NCBI GenBank assembly: GCA_030407085.1
Contig: CM059584.1
Coordinates: 125,211,001 to 125,275,000 of the forward strand
Direction: 5' to 3'
From: Trichopria drosophilae
Taxonomy: Eukaryota > Arthropoda > Insecta > Hymenoptera > Diapriidae
DNA length: 64,000 bases
Under the pieces are notes generated by a model. That model did no database searches. It was given only the letters and a program-made list of their open reading frames with translations, and was not told the DNA's origin. A program made the translations under genes and the position numbers. Below, piece by piece: positions 30,546-42,889 of the stretch. The first letter of the stretch is position 1, and every line of letters begins with the position of its first letter.

Positions 30546-30779
30546 TTTCGAAGCAGTATATAACTACACCGGTAAAGAGATTCAAACCTAGCATGACATA
30601 CCCCAAAGGAGCAAATGTAACTCTAAGAGTAAAATTGAAGCCTATAGCAGTGAAATTTAACGATTACTATCTCTTGGACTCCGCAACTGAGTCCAATAAT
30701 TTTAGAGTGCACATTAATAGAATTTTTAGTAGGTTCTCCAATTTTTAAATATATTAAAAAAATTGTTGATATCACTCCT

Positions 30780-33700
30780 GACACATTTCACGATTTTGCG
30801 CCCTAGGGCAAAACCTTCGTGCGTGGAATAATCGCGCTCCGCGTCCATCGTTATGAAAGATATCGTATGTATCACGTGCGAAATATCGATCTTCAAGCAT
30901 TGTGATTCTTACCCTCGTTTCGTTCGGGCGACAAATTTGGCATTCGTCGAAGATCGTTAATATAAAAAAAAAATGTACTATACTTTTTAAAAACGATTTA
31001 AAGATTGGAGGAAAGGTTCCCCTTTGTAGGAATATAATCTAATGCTTTTATTGCATTTGGTGGAGAGTAGCATACTGAATGATATTCGGAAAATAAATGT
31101 TTAAAATCGTCAAAATTAACACAATGGTGGCTAATTTGCAAAAAAAAATGTGAAAATTAGTTTTATCCAATATTTTACCCACTTTTTGTACAGATTCTTA
31201 CAGATATAAAGATGGTATTCTGAAATTTAGAATCTTGCTAAACGCTATGTTCGTATACAATACTTACATAGAAAAATCTTACGAGCAGGACCGTCTTCTT
31301 TTAACAATTGGCTTCAATATAAGTCCAAATATGGTTTTAAAACAAACTCTTGCTGTCTTTGATCTTAAAAAAGTTTTTATCATTTCTCATTTTAAATCTG
31401 GAAGACTTTCAACAAGCATTCGTCGAGATAGACCCGAAGTAGGCTTTATTGACAGCTTGAAATGAGACCATCATCATGATTCTTTTAACATAAATAATAA
31501 CGACCTTACAAGACGAAACATGTTCAGTAACGACAATGGTTCTGAGCAGCTTTTTAATCGTATCAACCACACGAAAAGTTTAACGAAATTTTGTATGCGA
31601 AGTTGTGCCTCGTATGACAATGTGACAGTAATTAAGAAGTTAGTGTTCCATTCTTGTTTCGAATTATCCACTGTATGAGCGAAGTGGGGCGCTCAACATT
31701 TTTTCTCGGAGGGGGAAGAAGTTTTTTAAAGACCTTCAGTGACACAGTGAATCGATTCATGATTTTGAAAATGACAAGTATATTTGTGTTAAACATATTC
31801 CCTTGAATCATTAGTTATTGTTATAAAATTAAATACTTTTTAAATAAATCCCCCCTTTTTTGTGTGTTTCATTTCCTCTTTCCAGTGACTGATTTAGCCA
31901 ACCGGAAGAAAAGTTTTCTTTTACATGTAGGAATAGAACGTATATTAATTTATTACAATGAGAACAGGTCAAGTGAACCGATGAAACGTATTCTTTTAAA
32001 GGATGAAATATATTATTATTACTATAAAAAATCAATAAACACTACAACCCAAATAACTTTTTGTGGTAATAACAAAATACATCATTCGGTAAAATAATAC
32101 AATTCATTGTGCCATTGATTGTACGTTTGATTGGTACAATCAGTAGGTACAATGAATTTTTTTTCAGTGTATGGAAATTCGATTTTAATCTAACCCAAAC
32201 ACAATCCATCACGAGATTTACTCAGTATTTAAGCTCAAATTCTAAACAATATCTCATTTTTAGTACGAAATTTTAGTCGCATGGTATGATATTTTTAAGA
32301 CTTTTTAATTCGAGTCTTTTAAATAGTGAACTTAAAATAGGGTGTGACAGCTGTCTAAAAAAATGATGAAGACTAACATAAGCAAAGGTTCTTATTCACA
32401 GACTAAGCAAAGAAAAAAATTTCTTATATAAACGAATAATTTTTACCCGATTTATCTTTTTATTTTAATTTGAAAGCTGAAAACCATTTCTTTTTTACTG
32501 TTCTACCTCATTTTGACGAAATGAAAACTAACGGCCCTGCAATTCAAAATAATAGCGATTTTTTGTTTATCCTTTCAACTTTGATGGTGATTTTTCGACA
32601 TTATTCCATTTCAGAGATTTTTCAAATTAACTTTGGTTTTGGTTTTGAAAGTAAATTTAATGCTGCCTCGAATGCATTTTTGTTGATCGAAAATGAATTT
32701 AAATTGTTTCATTGAAACAGAGTTTCGTGAGTTTAAAATGTTAGGAATTTTGAGGTAAATTTGCGTATGCACATGAAGCTTTTACTCATAAATTTCAACT
32801 TTAATCATTAAATATAGAAACATGGTTAGGACGGTGCTTTTACTGTAAAGTATTTAAAAAAAGGGGACTTCATGATACGCTGTACTAAACAAATGCATAT
32901 GTGATCATTTCACTTACTTTTGTTTTATTTGGGAAAAAATAATAAGGCTATTAACAATGCTGAATTTGCGCATACCAACTTTAAAAATTGGCAGTGAAAC
33001 ATAATTCACGAGAATAGAGTGTTCGTTGAAATTCAAGAAATAGAAATCGAAAAGTGTTTCTAGTGTTCTAATGTCCGAACCTTCGAAAATCAGAATGAAT
33101 ACAGACGTCAAGTTATATGAATTCTGCGTCATAAATACAAATTCATTTCAATTTGTTAACAATGGCATTCCTAGAAAGGAATTGATGATTATGTTTCTGA
33201 ATATGAATTTTTAACGTCTGAATTCATTTTCGGTTATTCGGGTAGAATGCAAGGCAGTTCGTGAATCGAAGAAGAATCAGTTAATACATAATGATGGCGA
33301 CCAACGTTTGTTTTACGGTCAATAATGGCAGTCGCCCGATTTGTAGTAAGGCTGATGATACCATGTCAATCAAGAAGATAATGAAATTCGAACACTGTGA
33401 ACACTTTACTATTTCCATACCCTAAATTTCGATGAACACACGAATTCTGGTTCACACCAGCAATTTTGAGAGGTGCTCAATTCAAGTTTTAAACAATCAT
33501 TGTAGCATTTGTTACAACCTTATTATTTTTCAATTTTAGTCATAAATCAAACAAAACTTATCGCGAATATCAGATTCTTTGCATTTCTTTTTAAACTAGT
33601 TAATCTTGGAGCCAAAATTTCGAATGAGATTTTTAAAGGTATACAGTAAAGACATCTTGTTAGCATTTTGATTCCAAATGTTCACAATTAAAATTCCAGT

Positions 33701-33820
33701 ATAATCGAAGATCACTTTTTCACTGAAACTTTTCGAATTCTCGATTTTGTGGATAAACGAAGCACGTGAATGTATAAAAACGTACACTTCGCAGATATAG
33801 ATAAAAAAGTTACTTCTTGT
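30780..33820. other. Mostly AT-rich sequence, no gene accepted
   Basis: Several open frames of 60-81 codons lie here (31235-31465, 31864-32097, 32470-32715). None has domain signals or splice partners. A short hairpin at about 32101-32159 pairs AATTCATTGTGCCATTGATTG with its complement. It ends in TTTTTTTTCAGTGTA, like the right ends of other MITEs in this window. Confidence 0.4.
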
Positions 33821-33821
33821 T

Positions 33822-34010
33822 TATTGGTGTTTATATACATACTATTTGTTATTTCTTCATTAGATGTGCAAAACTCTAATGATCACTTTTGCTTTTGTAT
33901 TCTTTTCACGGTTCTCAAAATTGGTTTCGTTAATTCGAGTTCAATAAAAATGTTTTTAGCAATACTCAGTATCTCTTCTTTCCATGTGCAGCGAACGAGT
34001 AAACACGGCA
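33822..34010. repeat. Partial copy of the 30-kb fold-back family
   Basis: Matches the right arm at 30390-30545 over most of its length: TTCTTCATTAGATG, then AAAACTCTAA, a CTCAAAATT block, and a final AACGAGTAA motif. The + strand open frame 33770-34114 overlies it and is not accepted as a gene. Confidence 0.5.
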
Positions 34011-34014
34011 TAGT

Positions 34015-35765
34015 TAAATTTGTCAAAAGTTCCTGCAATTTTAAAACTAACATAATTCTGACAATTTTCATCAATTTTTATCTTATAAATTTGCTATCCT
34101 ATACAATATCCTAAAAATGCATTCGACATAGTATTAAATTTATTTTCAATTCGTTAATCAGAAAAAATCTTCAAGATGAAATAACAGACAAAAAATCATC
34201 AAAGTGGAAAAAATAAAAAAAAAAGATCGCCAGAAATTTCAAACGCAGTTCCGTATGTTTTCATTTCATCAAAATAAAACATGGGAGTAATTATTCACAA
34301 GAACCTAAAGATGATTTTTTACCCCAATTTAGATGAGGTAAAATTTAGATGAGGTTTGTTACACCGTGTAATATTCAGGTAAAGTAACGTTGTTTTGTAA
34401 TATGCATTTTATTTTTTTAATAATGCATGTAATTGTGTACATAATGTATATACAATGTTTATTGGTTTTTATTTTTTTTCATTTATATTTTATTCCAGGG
34501 ATATCATGATATAGGTACAAACGATAAATATGGTACAAATATTTAAATTTTTATTTTATAAAATTATTTAAATGAAGGAAACGTTATTAAAATTAATAGT
34601 CGAGGTATATTTATATGAATCTGGGTAAACTATGGATAAAATATTGAAGGTCAATTTTGAGAAAAATAATTTAAAAAATTCAACACCACCGTTTTGTTAA
34701 CCTCGAATATTTTTTTTCCTTATACCATTCAGTGTTATGGTCTCTACCAAATGCTATACATACGATAGTTTATGCTCCGATTTCGGTAAGGGTATATTTC
34801 TTTCAATGCATAGTAAATTTTTCAATTTACCAGAACACATCGAAAAATATTTTTTCCGAAACAAATAATAAGTGTTTCCTATTTTTCAATAAAAAAGAAT
34901 ATATCGCAATATTATACAAAATTGTGACACGTCCCTTTTGGTTCACATGATTTCATGTGGAATCGGTCCTTAATATATATTGTAATCTTTTACTATGGTA
35001 CCTTACGGCAATGCAGGCTTTAAAATCTCATAAAGACACTTTAACAATGCAGTTTTATTGCATTCAAGTTCGGATATAATTAGAATGAACAATTAAAAAC
35101 ATAATTCACAAAGCTGAATGACTTTGAGCGTTTACTTTCTCTATAATCGTATTTACGATATAATATGATTTTGAGTTCAAAATGAAAAGCATATACATAC
35201 AAACGATTTTAAAAAAATATTTCCAAATTCTGTGCAATATATTATAAAAAAGACAATTCTTATAATTTTAGGGAATCTTAATAAAAATAAAAATAATTCA
35301 TATTTTAAAAAGGGAAATTCCAAAAGCTTAAGGTAAACGAATGTTTATTTTTATTCAATTCAGGTTGTAAGTGTCATTAGCTCTCAGTTCACTAAATTTA
35401 ACGGGTCAAATATGGCATATTTATAATAATATTAATTTATAAATAATATTATTACATCTTTTTCGCTCATGTGTTTTCTGCACACTATGTTATAAATATA
35501 TTTTGTAATTTATAAATTTATAATCCATCAAATATTGTGAATAATTTATTTCATGTATTCCTCTCGTGCTTGACGTATTGAACAGCGAAAGAAGTACCTT
35601 AAGAAAATAAATAAAATATACACGTTAATAAACATAAAAAATCTTATTTTACGAGCTATAAGATTTTTAACAAGTGATATAATGCGTCCGGCAAGGATTT
35701 CATTGCATTCTAAGTCGATATGTGTTTTATTATGACGCAGATTTTTTCAAAAATTTATTTGAAAG
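34015..35765. other. AT-rich sequence without recognised genes
   Basis: No supported gene. A short tandem pair (GATGAGGTAAAATTTAGATGAGG) is at about 34332. Several TA-rich runs occur near 35430-35520. Confidence 0.4.
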
Positions 35766-35768
35766 ATA

Positions 35769-35948
35769 CACGGAAAAAAATTACTAGTTGGGTTCACTAC
35801 TTGAGTAGTAAAATAGGGACCAGACATCTTTCGTAGTTGTTCTTACTATTTAGATAGTAAGGCCAGCCATTTAAGTGATAACGCCAACTACAAAAGATGT
35901 CCGTTCCGTATTTACTGCTCAAGTAGCAAGTTCAACTATCTATAACAT
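35769..35948. repeat. Fold-back MITE with ACTACTTGAGTAGT motifs
   Basis: Starts with CACGGAAAAAAATTACTAG after TA. Its halves are inverted copies: GTTGGGTTCACTACTTGAG with GGGACCAGACATCTTT on the left, and AAAGATGTCCGTTCC with CTGCTCAAGTAGCAAGTT on the right. The palindromic CTACTTGAGTAG core is shared with 48241-48258 and about 62933-62950. No clear right terminus matches the left CACGGAAAA. Confidence 0.55.
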
Positions 35949-36268
35949 AATAATAATGACGTGAATTGCTGTAAATGGTTTTCAATTTTATTTTCGAACA
36001 GTATTTAGCTAATTAACTGAACAATTGATCGGAATGAAATCCAACGCCATCCAACAAGTTAAAGTAGTTTAATGTTTTTGCCATTTGAATGCCAAAGTTA
36101 TATAATGAAGCTACAAAAAGGAATAGCTTCAAACTGCAAATGATCTCATTTGCTAATTGATGAAAAAGTTGAAAACATTTCAAGTGGAAATGTCAGGAAA
36201 TTGGGCCTTCGTTTGCGTTCTCTAAACAAACAGGCGCATAGAAAAATCTAATAAAAAAGACAACATAC

Positions 36269-36383
36269 CGTAGAAATCGATATCGACGATGATGAATACA
36301 AACTCTAGTGGCCGATAAATCGTTGATGCAACGCCTGGGTCGTCTAGAACCGTCCAGGTTCGTCGAGAAACTCGTCCGAACTT
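36269..36383 (-). CDS. Candidate internal exon, 38 codons
   Basis: On the - strand a good polypyrimidine acceptor (TTTCATTTCCTACCTATACAG) is followed by an open segment read as KFGRVSRRTWTVLDDPG and, after a short stretch, PLEFVFIIVDIDFYG. It ends at a donor G|GTATGT. The exon begins in phase 0 and ends in phase 1. The surrounding 300 bases are richer in G+C than their neighbours. I do not recognise the protein family and found no partner exons. It may be an exon of a gene mostly outside the window, or a chance frame. Confidence 0.35.
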
Positions 36384-36977
36384 CTGTATAGGTAGGAAAT
36401 GAAAAATGCCCACGTTGAAATTATAAATGAATCTCTTGTCGGAAAAGAAACAAAGTACACGCGTGAAGTGCACATAGAAGTTTTATCTTCATTTTTTAAA
36501 TTACTTTTCCACACGATGTACATTTTACGGAAGTGGATTGAAAACTGTTAAATTATTTTTGAAACAAATTATTTTTTAAAATTTCAAATCTTATCATCCA
36601 CTTTATCAAAGACGTCATTCGAGGAAAATAATGCTAAATAATATAGTACAATGTTGTACTACAATATCGTTATACCGTTATTTGTAGTTAGAAATTCCAT
36701 AAAACGAATTTTCTAATTATGAAATATATATCGGAATTCACGATTTATACTTAGATGTGTTTATTTGTTTTAACCAGGTGCTGAAAATTACTCTTAAGTC
36801 ATCTTCAACACTGCTTGTTGTAATAACTATGTAGTATTAAAATGTCTATTTACTTGTGTAATGAATTGTTATCACGGTATATCGTCAATGAAGATTCATA
36901 TTACTCAGTAGTGAAGTTAAAAATTAAAAACCTAATATTGTACCTGCACAAACCAATCCTAATGAACAAAATAGTTA

Positions 36978-37085
36978 TATTTGTATCAAGGGCGTAAAAC
37001 TTATTTTATGCCCCAGGAGGCGGAAAATATGCGTTTTTCGCCCGCACGTGAGGGCGTAAAATGAAAATTTTACGTCTAGTTCATC
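36978..37085. repeat. GGCGTAAAA palindromic repeat, copy 2
   Basis: Opens with the same TGTATCAAGGGCGTAAAA string as copy 1 at about 13937. It contains GCGTTTTTCGCCCGCACG and GGGCGTAAAATGAAAATTTT. It is a shorter, partly deleted version of the element at 13940-14198. Confidence 0.6.
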
Positions 37086-37724
37086 TAAAAGGTATTTTTT
37101 TATTCCACAGTAGTGTTCAAATTACATGAAAATAATCAGACCTAATACAACAACGTAAACCTGATCGAGTTATATCCTGACTATATTAGTTTAAATCTCT
37201 TTGATTTTATTTTTGACAAATTTTGTGAAATGCAGATTTAGTTTTTGAATATGGAAACCGTTTTACATAACACCTGTCAGTGGGAGAGATACATTGCCCA
37301 CGATAATTGACCTATTAGTTCGTGACTTAGTGCTATTCGGTATGCACGTACGCAAAATAACGAGAACGATATTCCTTTAATATGTTCAATCATTACTTAG
37401 TTCAATCATTATATCTCATTCAGCAGTGATAAGGTAATAAAATGAATCGTTTCGCATCACAGTTATTCCTGAATAGTCCATTCAGAAACCGTGAATTTTA
37501 AATGTTATGTGAAGCAATCAGTATCAATATCTCAATACACTTGGCAGGCACATACATAATAAAGTAATTCGATATTTTGAATTTTGAGCACGGTGAATAA
37601 ATTTTACTTTTATTATTCCACTAATTGCAATTTATTTTTAATTTTAATAAACAACAATAATTGATGGCTCTACATTATTTTTGTGTTAATTAAATTTCTC
37701 TGCATTATCGTACGTAGAAACTCC

Positions 37725-38110
37725 GTACACTGAAAAAAAATCCTTAGTTGATTTGAAACTACTTTTTAAGACTACTTTTTAACTGCTGAAAGTATTTCAA
37801 TAGGTCCTCCACGAAATTTTATAGGTTATAGTTACAACCATAAAGGAGTTAAACCAACAAAAAATATGGTTATGGAAACGACATTTTGGCAGTTAATTCT
37901 ATTACATTTAAAATATTTTTTAGAGTCTAAATACCGAGTACACTAAAAACTATTCAACATGCTGGAGCAATATATTTTTAATTGAATTTAGCAGAACTAC
38001 ATTTTTAGATTTTTCTTGACGGTAGTAACTGCAACTTAAAAAAATTTCTTCAAGCGTAGCCAAAAAGTAAAATTGGTTTTCCTTAGTAACTTCACAAAGT
38101 AAACTAACAG
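37725..38110. repeat. Dispersed fold-back repeat, copy B
   Basis: Matches copy A (1037-1400) over about 330 bases with substitutions and small gaps. It begins TACACTGAAAAAAAATCC and includes GGAAACGACATTTTGG and CTATTCAACATGCTGGAG. It contains an extra inserted stretch (near 37826-37860) relative to copy A. It is non-coding; the - strand frame at 38036-38239 starts beyond it. Confidence 0.65.
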
Positions 38111-39175
38111 TTTATAAATGTACGTAATACCAAAATTGCTTATTTGTGATAAACTGGAATATTTGAACATTTCTTTTGCTAAACCATTAATAACACAGAA
38201 TTGACGACGGCGATTTTGTTTTTGATTTACAATCCCCATTATTATACTGTGGGAGTGGGGATTTTTAAACGAATACCCAGTTTCGTAGTATTTTTGGGAA
38301 TGCCCTTTCAGAATCCGAGATCAAAATTTAAATCTCTCTTCTAAATAATTTATTTTTATGTCAAGAATATTTTTTTCATCATTTTTGTTCACATTGAAAT
38401 TACGAAGAATTATGTTTTCTTCATTCATCGACACATAGATCGTAGAATTTAATACGATATTTTTTGTTTTCGTAAAATAAGTCAATATCACTTTGGAAAT
38501 TATGATTTTTCACTCGAATATTTTGCAAAAATGAGTGCAGAGGGTAATCTGAAATTCCAACGAATACTGATAAACGTAAATGTTTCTTTTTTTTTTGTTC
38601 TCGCTAAATCTAGGTCTAGATCTGGTATTAGATTTTCGAAATTCAACGACAAATCCATTATTGCGGTCACAATTTTGAAAATATTACGAACTAAATGACA
38701 TTGTCCATACATAGATTGTCGAGGTCGATAAATTCGAATCTGATTTGTGAAACCCAAAATGGGTTACCCAGTAGGGCGACCCACATTCGTAAAAAAGGAG
38801 AAAAATGCGTTGAAATCGTACATTCTTACGTTTTTTAGACCTCTAAATTGGAATCAGTTGTCCGAATTTCAATAATCCAGACTAATACAATATGTTTAAA
38901 ATTGTTAATATCGGGTTTATTACGTGATTGATTCAGGATCTCGTATCGAAATAAACGTCTTAGAATTCCTATTTTTTTTCCAATAAACATTTTCTTTTTA
39001 TACTTTCAGCACAACCCAAAGAAAACATCGTAGACATGGTTGATTTATTTCTTTTGGGCTTTTTGTTTTGAGCGAATCTCCTTTTCTAATGAAAAATAAT
39101 CATTTTTAAATGTCTTTTTCTATTCAAACGTATTGGCAATTTTCACACCTACGAAATTGAAAAATATGACGCATC
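38111..39175. other. AT-rich sequence, no gene accepted
   Basis: No supported gene. The block near 38311-38330 (TCAGAATCCGAGATCAAAAT) resembles a segment of the large inverted-repeat element at 48562-50261 and may be a fragment of the same family. Confidence 0.35.
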
Positions 39176-39275
39176 ATGGGCGTAGAATTTACGCTTCGAT
39201 GGGTGATTGCACGCCTGAGGGACGACGATGCCGGCCGTTGCAGTAAAACTCCTATTTTACGGCTTTGGTACGAAA
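39176..39275. repeat. GGCGTAAAA-type repeat, copy 3 (decayed)
   Basis: Contains GGGCGTAGAATTTACGC and GATGCCGGCCGTTGCAG, then ATTTTACGGC. These are the same internal motifs as copy 1 (13940-14198), but shorter and more diverged. Confidence 0.5.
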
Positions 39276-39279
39276 AGTA

Positions 39280-40835
39280 CTATTATGATGCCAACCAAAA
39301 ATATACTCTAAAATTTTAGGATTTTTGTGCACCGAAGGTTGAAGAAATACGAGAAGTTACCTCGAGATGTCAACGTCATTAAAGAAATATTTTCCCGAAA
39401 TTTATCATTTTTGACATAACAGCCGCCATATTTAATATTCTAAAAGAAATATTTCCGTTTTGAGCTCAGTTTCTTAACGAAGACACCCTTAAATACCGGG
39501 AAACAAGGTATTCGTTAAAAAATGTCCGCTCCTTAATTATAATAAAGAGGTTTGAAAATAAATTAAAAAATCGTAATTCTTCGTCGTTAATTGATTAATT
39601 ATGCTGATTGAAACCCTCAAATTTTCACAGGCAAATTTGTACAGTATTAGCATTTTTGAAAACATTTTTGAAACAGTTATGTGTATAATTGCGTTTATTC
39701 ATGTTTTCATTTATGAGATGTACTCTTAAACATATTTTTTCTTCCTATTTTTTCAGAGTACTCTCAAGGTATATTTTCGAAGGTTTTAAATTATTTTTCC
39801 CCGAGGGTGGACATCTCTGTTCATAATTGCTGGCATGTTTTGAGGACGATCTATCCTTCAGCATATTTACAGCAATCAGGAAATGACTATTTCTGGACTA
39901 TTTGGCGAATCCTACCATGGTTCACATAATGAAGCAAAAGTTTGCTCAAAATTTAATGCATAAAATTTTAATCGCAGTCTAATATAATTATTATACAAAC
40001 AGTAAAAAGAAATCAGGTAAAAATGATATAAAGGAATAATTACGCTACAAAAATGGAAACTGTTATATTGAGAAATTTGCATTTATATTATGTATTTTAT
40101 ATTGTGTATCACAGCTCTCAGATAAAATTTGTGACCTCATATTTTAGAGGTTTTGTAAGGCATAAATTTTCCTAGAGATCACTTTAAGAGCTCTCTCTGA
40201 TAAATACCTAAGACATCTTACCGTTTTTAAGACTTCCCAAAGAGCTATTAAAGATGTCTTCTTGCTTTTTTTTTGTTTTATTTAAAGCTTTCAAATCAGT
40301 TACAGCTTTATTCACTTTACACTGTAAGAAATACGCTTATAACAAATTAGATTTTCTGTAATCGTAGGTAATTTTATATCTTCTTGCTGTTTGGGTAAAC
40401 GTACACCTTAAATCTTGACGTATAAATATATTAAAAATATTCGAAGCTTCACAAACATCAATGCGAATTTTATTTTTATTATTGGTTTTCAAATCACTAT
40501 TATTTTTGTTATTAACGTAAAAATATGTTTTACAGCTAAAAAATATTATTTTATTTATTTCGAAAGATTTGTGTGAGATTGATTTTCATTTATATTAAAT
40601 AATTAAAATGCACAATTCGACAAACAAATATACCGACTCAAAAGAGAGGAGAACTGACTATTAATTCATAAATCTTATTAGTAAATTTTATATTGGATCC
40701 ACCAACTACTTCGGAATTTATCTGTTCATGTTTATCATTTCTAAATAGCATAGACTATTTAGCAATGAACTAGTCTCAAACATTATTCAAATTTGCTTAT
40801 TTTTATCGTATTTGTTTTTTAATACTTTGTTCTGT
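39280..40835. other. AT-rich sequence without recognised genes
   Basis: No open frame, splice-supported exon, RNA gene or ordered repeat that I can support. Confidence 0.4.
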
Positions 40836-40840
40836 ATCAG

Positions 40841-40976
40841 TCAAATTCCCATTGACAAATACCCCTTCATCAATTCTGCAGAGTGGTTGAATAAATTGCA
40901 CAGAAGAAGGAAGGGATCATGTTACATAATCTGTACGCTTTTCGTAGAATGGACTTTTAAAATAGTTCTTGACATG
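40841..40976 (+). CDS. Candidate internal exon, 45 codons
   Basis: A pyrimidine-rich acceptor (TTTTTTAATACTTTGTTCTGTATCAG) is followed by an open segment read as QIPIDKYPFINSAEWLNKL, a basic run HRRRKGS and a hydrophobic end. It closes at a donor ATG|GTAATT in phase 0. The codon composition is less AT-driven than neighbouring frames. The exon would need two bases from an upstream exon, so it does not join in frame with the exon at 29453-29695. The family is not recognised, and it may be a pseudogene fragment. Confidence 0.25.
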
Positions 40977-40979
40977 GTA

Positions 40980-41537
40980 ATTCCATTGCTTTTTTTTAAA
41001 GTGTTGATAGGCAAACTTAAAACAATTAAAAACTCCTATTTCTCTTGCCGAAGATGTAACTAATCACTTATAAAAACTATTATGAGTTGTAATATCCCAA
41101 AACCTTCGAAATTATTGAATATTTCGCTGATTGCTTCATTGGAACTTGAGTGAAATATACAATTAATTTCGAACGTCGAGGGGTATTGGAAGGATTATTG
41201 TTCTTGTCGTGATTTTCATGCAATCGTCGTGCAAAATTTGCGACCTTGCACCAGCTTCAAATTGCAAATCGACTTATCTTCACCTAGCCTTTTTAAAAAT
41301 GTCTGTCAAATGGATGAGAAATAATTGATAGACTATGGGGGTATTACTGCTTTGGTTATTTCACAATCAAAGCAACACTCGACTTGAAGTTGTAGCAATG
41401 CCATGAATATCGTATGCTGATTGGGCAAAATAACTTTCAGAAAAATAACCACGTTAATTTTTGGAATCACCTGGTAGTTTGACGATGTTCATAATGGATC
41501 ATAATCCGACTTGATGGTCATCAAAGTTATTGTCAGT
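40980..41537. other. Intergenic sequence without recognised genes
   Basis: Somewhat less AT-rich than average, but no supported frame. The repeated TGATCAT/ATGGATCAT motifs near 41500-41550 surround the insertion point of the Penelope-like element. Confidence 0.35.
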
Positions 41538-41550
41538 AATGATCATGCCA
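41538..41550. repeat. Target-site duplication, left copy
   Basis: The 13-mer AATGATCATGCCA occurs here and again at 42581-42593, exactly bounding the Penelope-like element. Confidence 0.8.
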
Positions 41551-41690
41551 AATTAGTTTAAAAAAAATATATATATATATCTTCTTTTCCGTATAATGTT
41601 TTCTTAAGTGAAAATGTATTTTGTTGAAAAAAATTGTTTCTTGAATTACGAAAATAATTGAATTTGGTTAAAAAATAAAAACCATATAAA

Positions 41691-41723
41691 CGTTTCGACC
41701 TATTTATTTCTGGTCCTCTTCAG
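41691..41723 (-). ncRNA. Hammerhead-ribozyme-like motif in Penelope-like element
   Basis: On the - strand the sequence reads CTGAAGA, a GGACC ... GGTC stem around an 11-base loop, then GAAACG. CTGANGA and GAAA are the two conserved core boxes of hammerhead ribozymes, and the GACC/GGTC stem would be helix II with one bulged G. Such motifs are known from Penelope-like elements. Helices I and III are not clearly formed, so self-cleavage is uncertain. Confidence 0.5.
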
Positions 41724-42141
41724 ATAAAACTACAATATTACAAAGTACTATTTTAATGATGACATATAATAATTATCTTTTAAGTCAAAAAGGGATCAGT
41801 ATATAAAAAAAAAATTGTTTTGTTTAAAAATTATGAATTTATTCTCCTTGCCTTGAGTAAAAAAGTTATCTTCTTCTGTTTGTCATAAAAACTTAAAATA
41901 AATAAATAAAACATATATTTTACATATTTTAAAAAATAAAAATTATAAGTTTTAAGAAAAAACTTAGTAAGGTGAATAAAAGAGCACTTAAACACGAACA
42001 TTTAACCAGAACGAGGGATATACACAGACTGATCGCTCTTTGACTTTAACAACGACTTTACAAAATGTCAATAAGGTTATAAATATACATGAAAGAAAAA
42101 AATTTCAAAATTGCTTTTATAAATAAAGTAATATTGAATTT

Positions 42142-42460
42142 TCACATTAATTCAAAATAGTCATCCGGTAGTAATGATTTTTCAAATCTTATGTTCACTG
42201 CGTTATTATTAATTTTAATGAAATAATTTTCAATATGTTTTCTTTTGTTATTGTTGCGTTCAGTAGCTAAGATTTTAATATTGTTATAATCGAAGTCATG
42301 TCCTGTATTAATTCTATGTATAGTTAATCCCGTAAATTTTGTTTGATTGCCCAAAATATTCGTTTTATGTTCATAAATTCGTTTTTTAAGTAATCTTCCT
42401 GTTTGTCCAATATATACACAATTACAATGTTTACATTTAATTTCATAAACTACTTTTATT
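42142..42460 (-). pseudogene. GIY-YIG endonuclease part of Penelope-like element
   Basis: The frame is open from about 42460 down to the stop at 42142 and encodes about 105 residues. It begins VVYEIKCKHC (the GIY-type strand with a CxxC-like pair) and continues VYIGQTGRLLKKRIYEHK, with the YIG motif, the Arg and the helix typical of the nuclease. The motif then runs through HRINTGHDFDY to the C-terminal end. It is separated from the preceding RT tail by a frameshift, so it cannot make a full Penelope protein. Confidence 0.8.
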
Positions 42461-42580
42461 CAATTTGTCTTTAAACGGTTTTATTCCTCCGATATTAATG
42501 TTGTAGGGTTTATGTACTATTTTAATATTCTGTTTATTAAAAATCTTTTTAATATCTTCAGAAATACCTTTGATATAAGG

Positions 42581-42593
42581 AATGATCATGCCA
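42581..42593. repeat. Target-site duplication, right copy
   Basis: A second copy of the 13-mer that also occurs at 41538-41550, directly after the truncated 5' end of the Penelope-like element. Confidence 0.8.
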
Positions 42594-42889
42594 GATGATG
42601 AAAAACATCACAGTGGATAACAATTTGTAGCATAATATAATACGATAGTGATTATCATCCTGATCGTGCAGATCATCTTATATCCTCATCGTCTCATGAT
42701 ATAATACGAATAGAGTAAAGTGGTTCAGTTTATTAAAGTGACCAGCTAATATAACAAATGACTAAACATTTTAACTCTCGAATCAAGATGCAACATCATG
42801 CTGTAGCCCTCTCTCTCTCCTTAACTACTAGAAGTAAAAGCGATTTACATTTTTCACGAGTGCAATTTGTACATAAAAGTAGACACTTT

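Larger units (their letters stand above)
41551..42580 (-). mobile_element. 5'-truncated Penelope-like retroelement
   Basis: A 1,030-base insertion between 13-bp direct repeats, read on the - strand. From the truncated 5' end at 42580 it encodes PYIKGISEDIKKIFNKQNI (the end of the reverse-transcriptase region of Penelope-like elements). After a frameshift near 42460 comes the GIY-YIG-type endonuclease, with VVYEIKCKHC, VYIGQTGRLLKKRIYEH and a stop at 42142. The 3' untranslated part (42141-41551) is AT-rich and holds a hammerhead-ribozyme-like motif at 41691-41723. Penelope-like elements carry RT plus GIY-YIG domains and often hammerhead motifs. The frameshift and truncation make this copy inactive. 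Confidence 0.85.

Noticed and set aside
30515..30748. 77-codon frame as a small gene
   Set aside because: Begins at the edge of a fold-back arm and has no domain, promoter or splice support.
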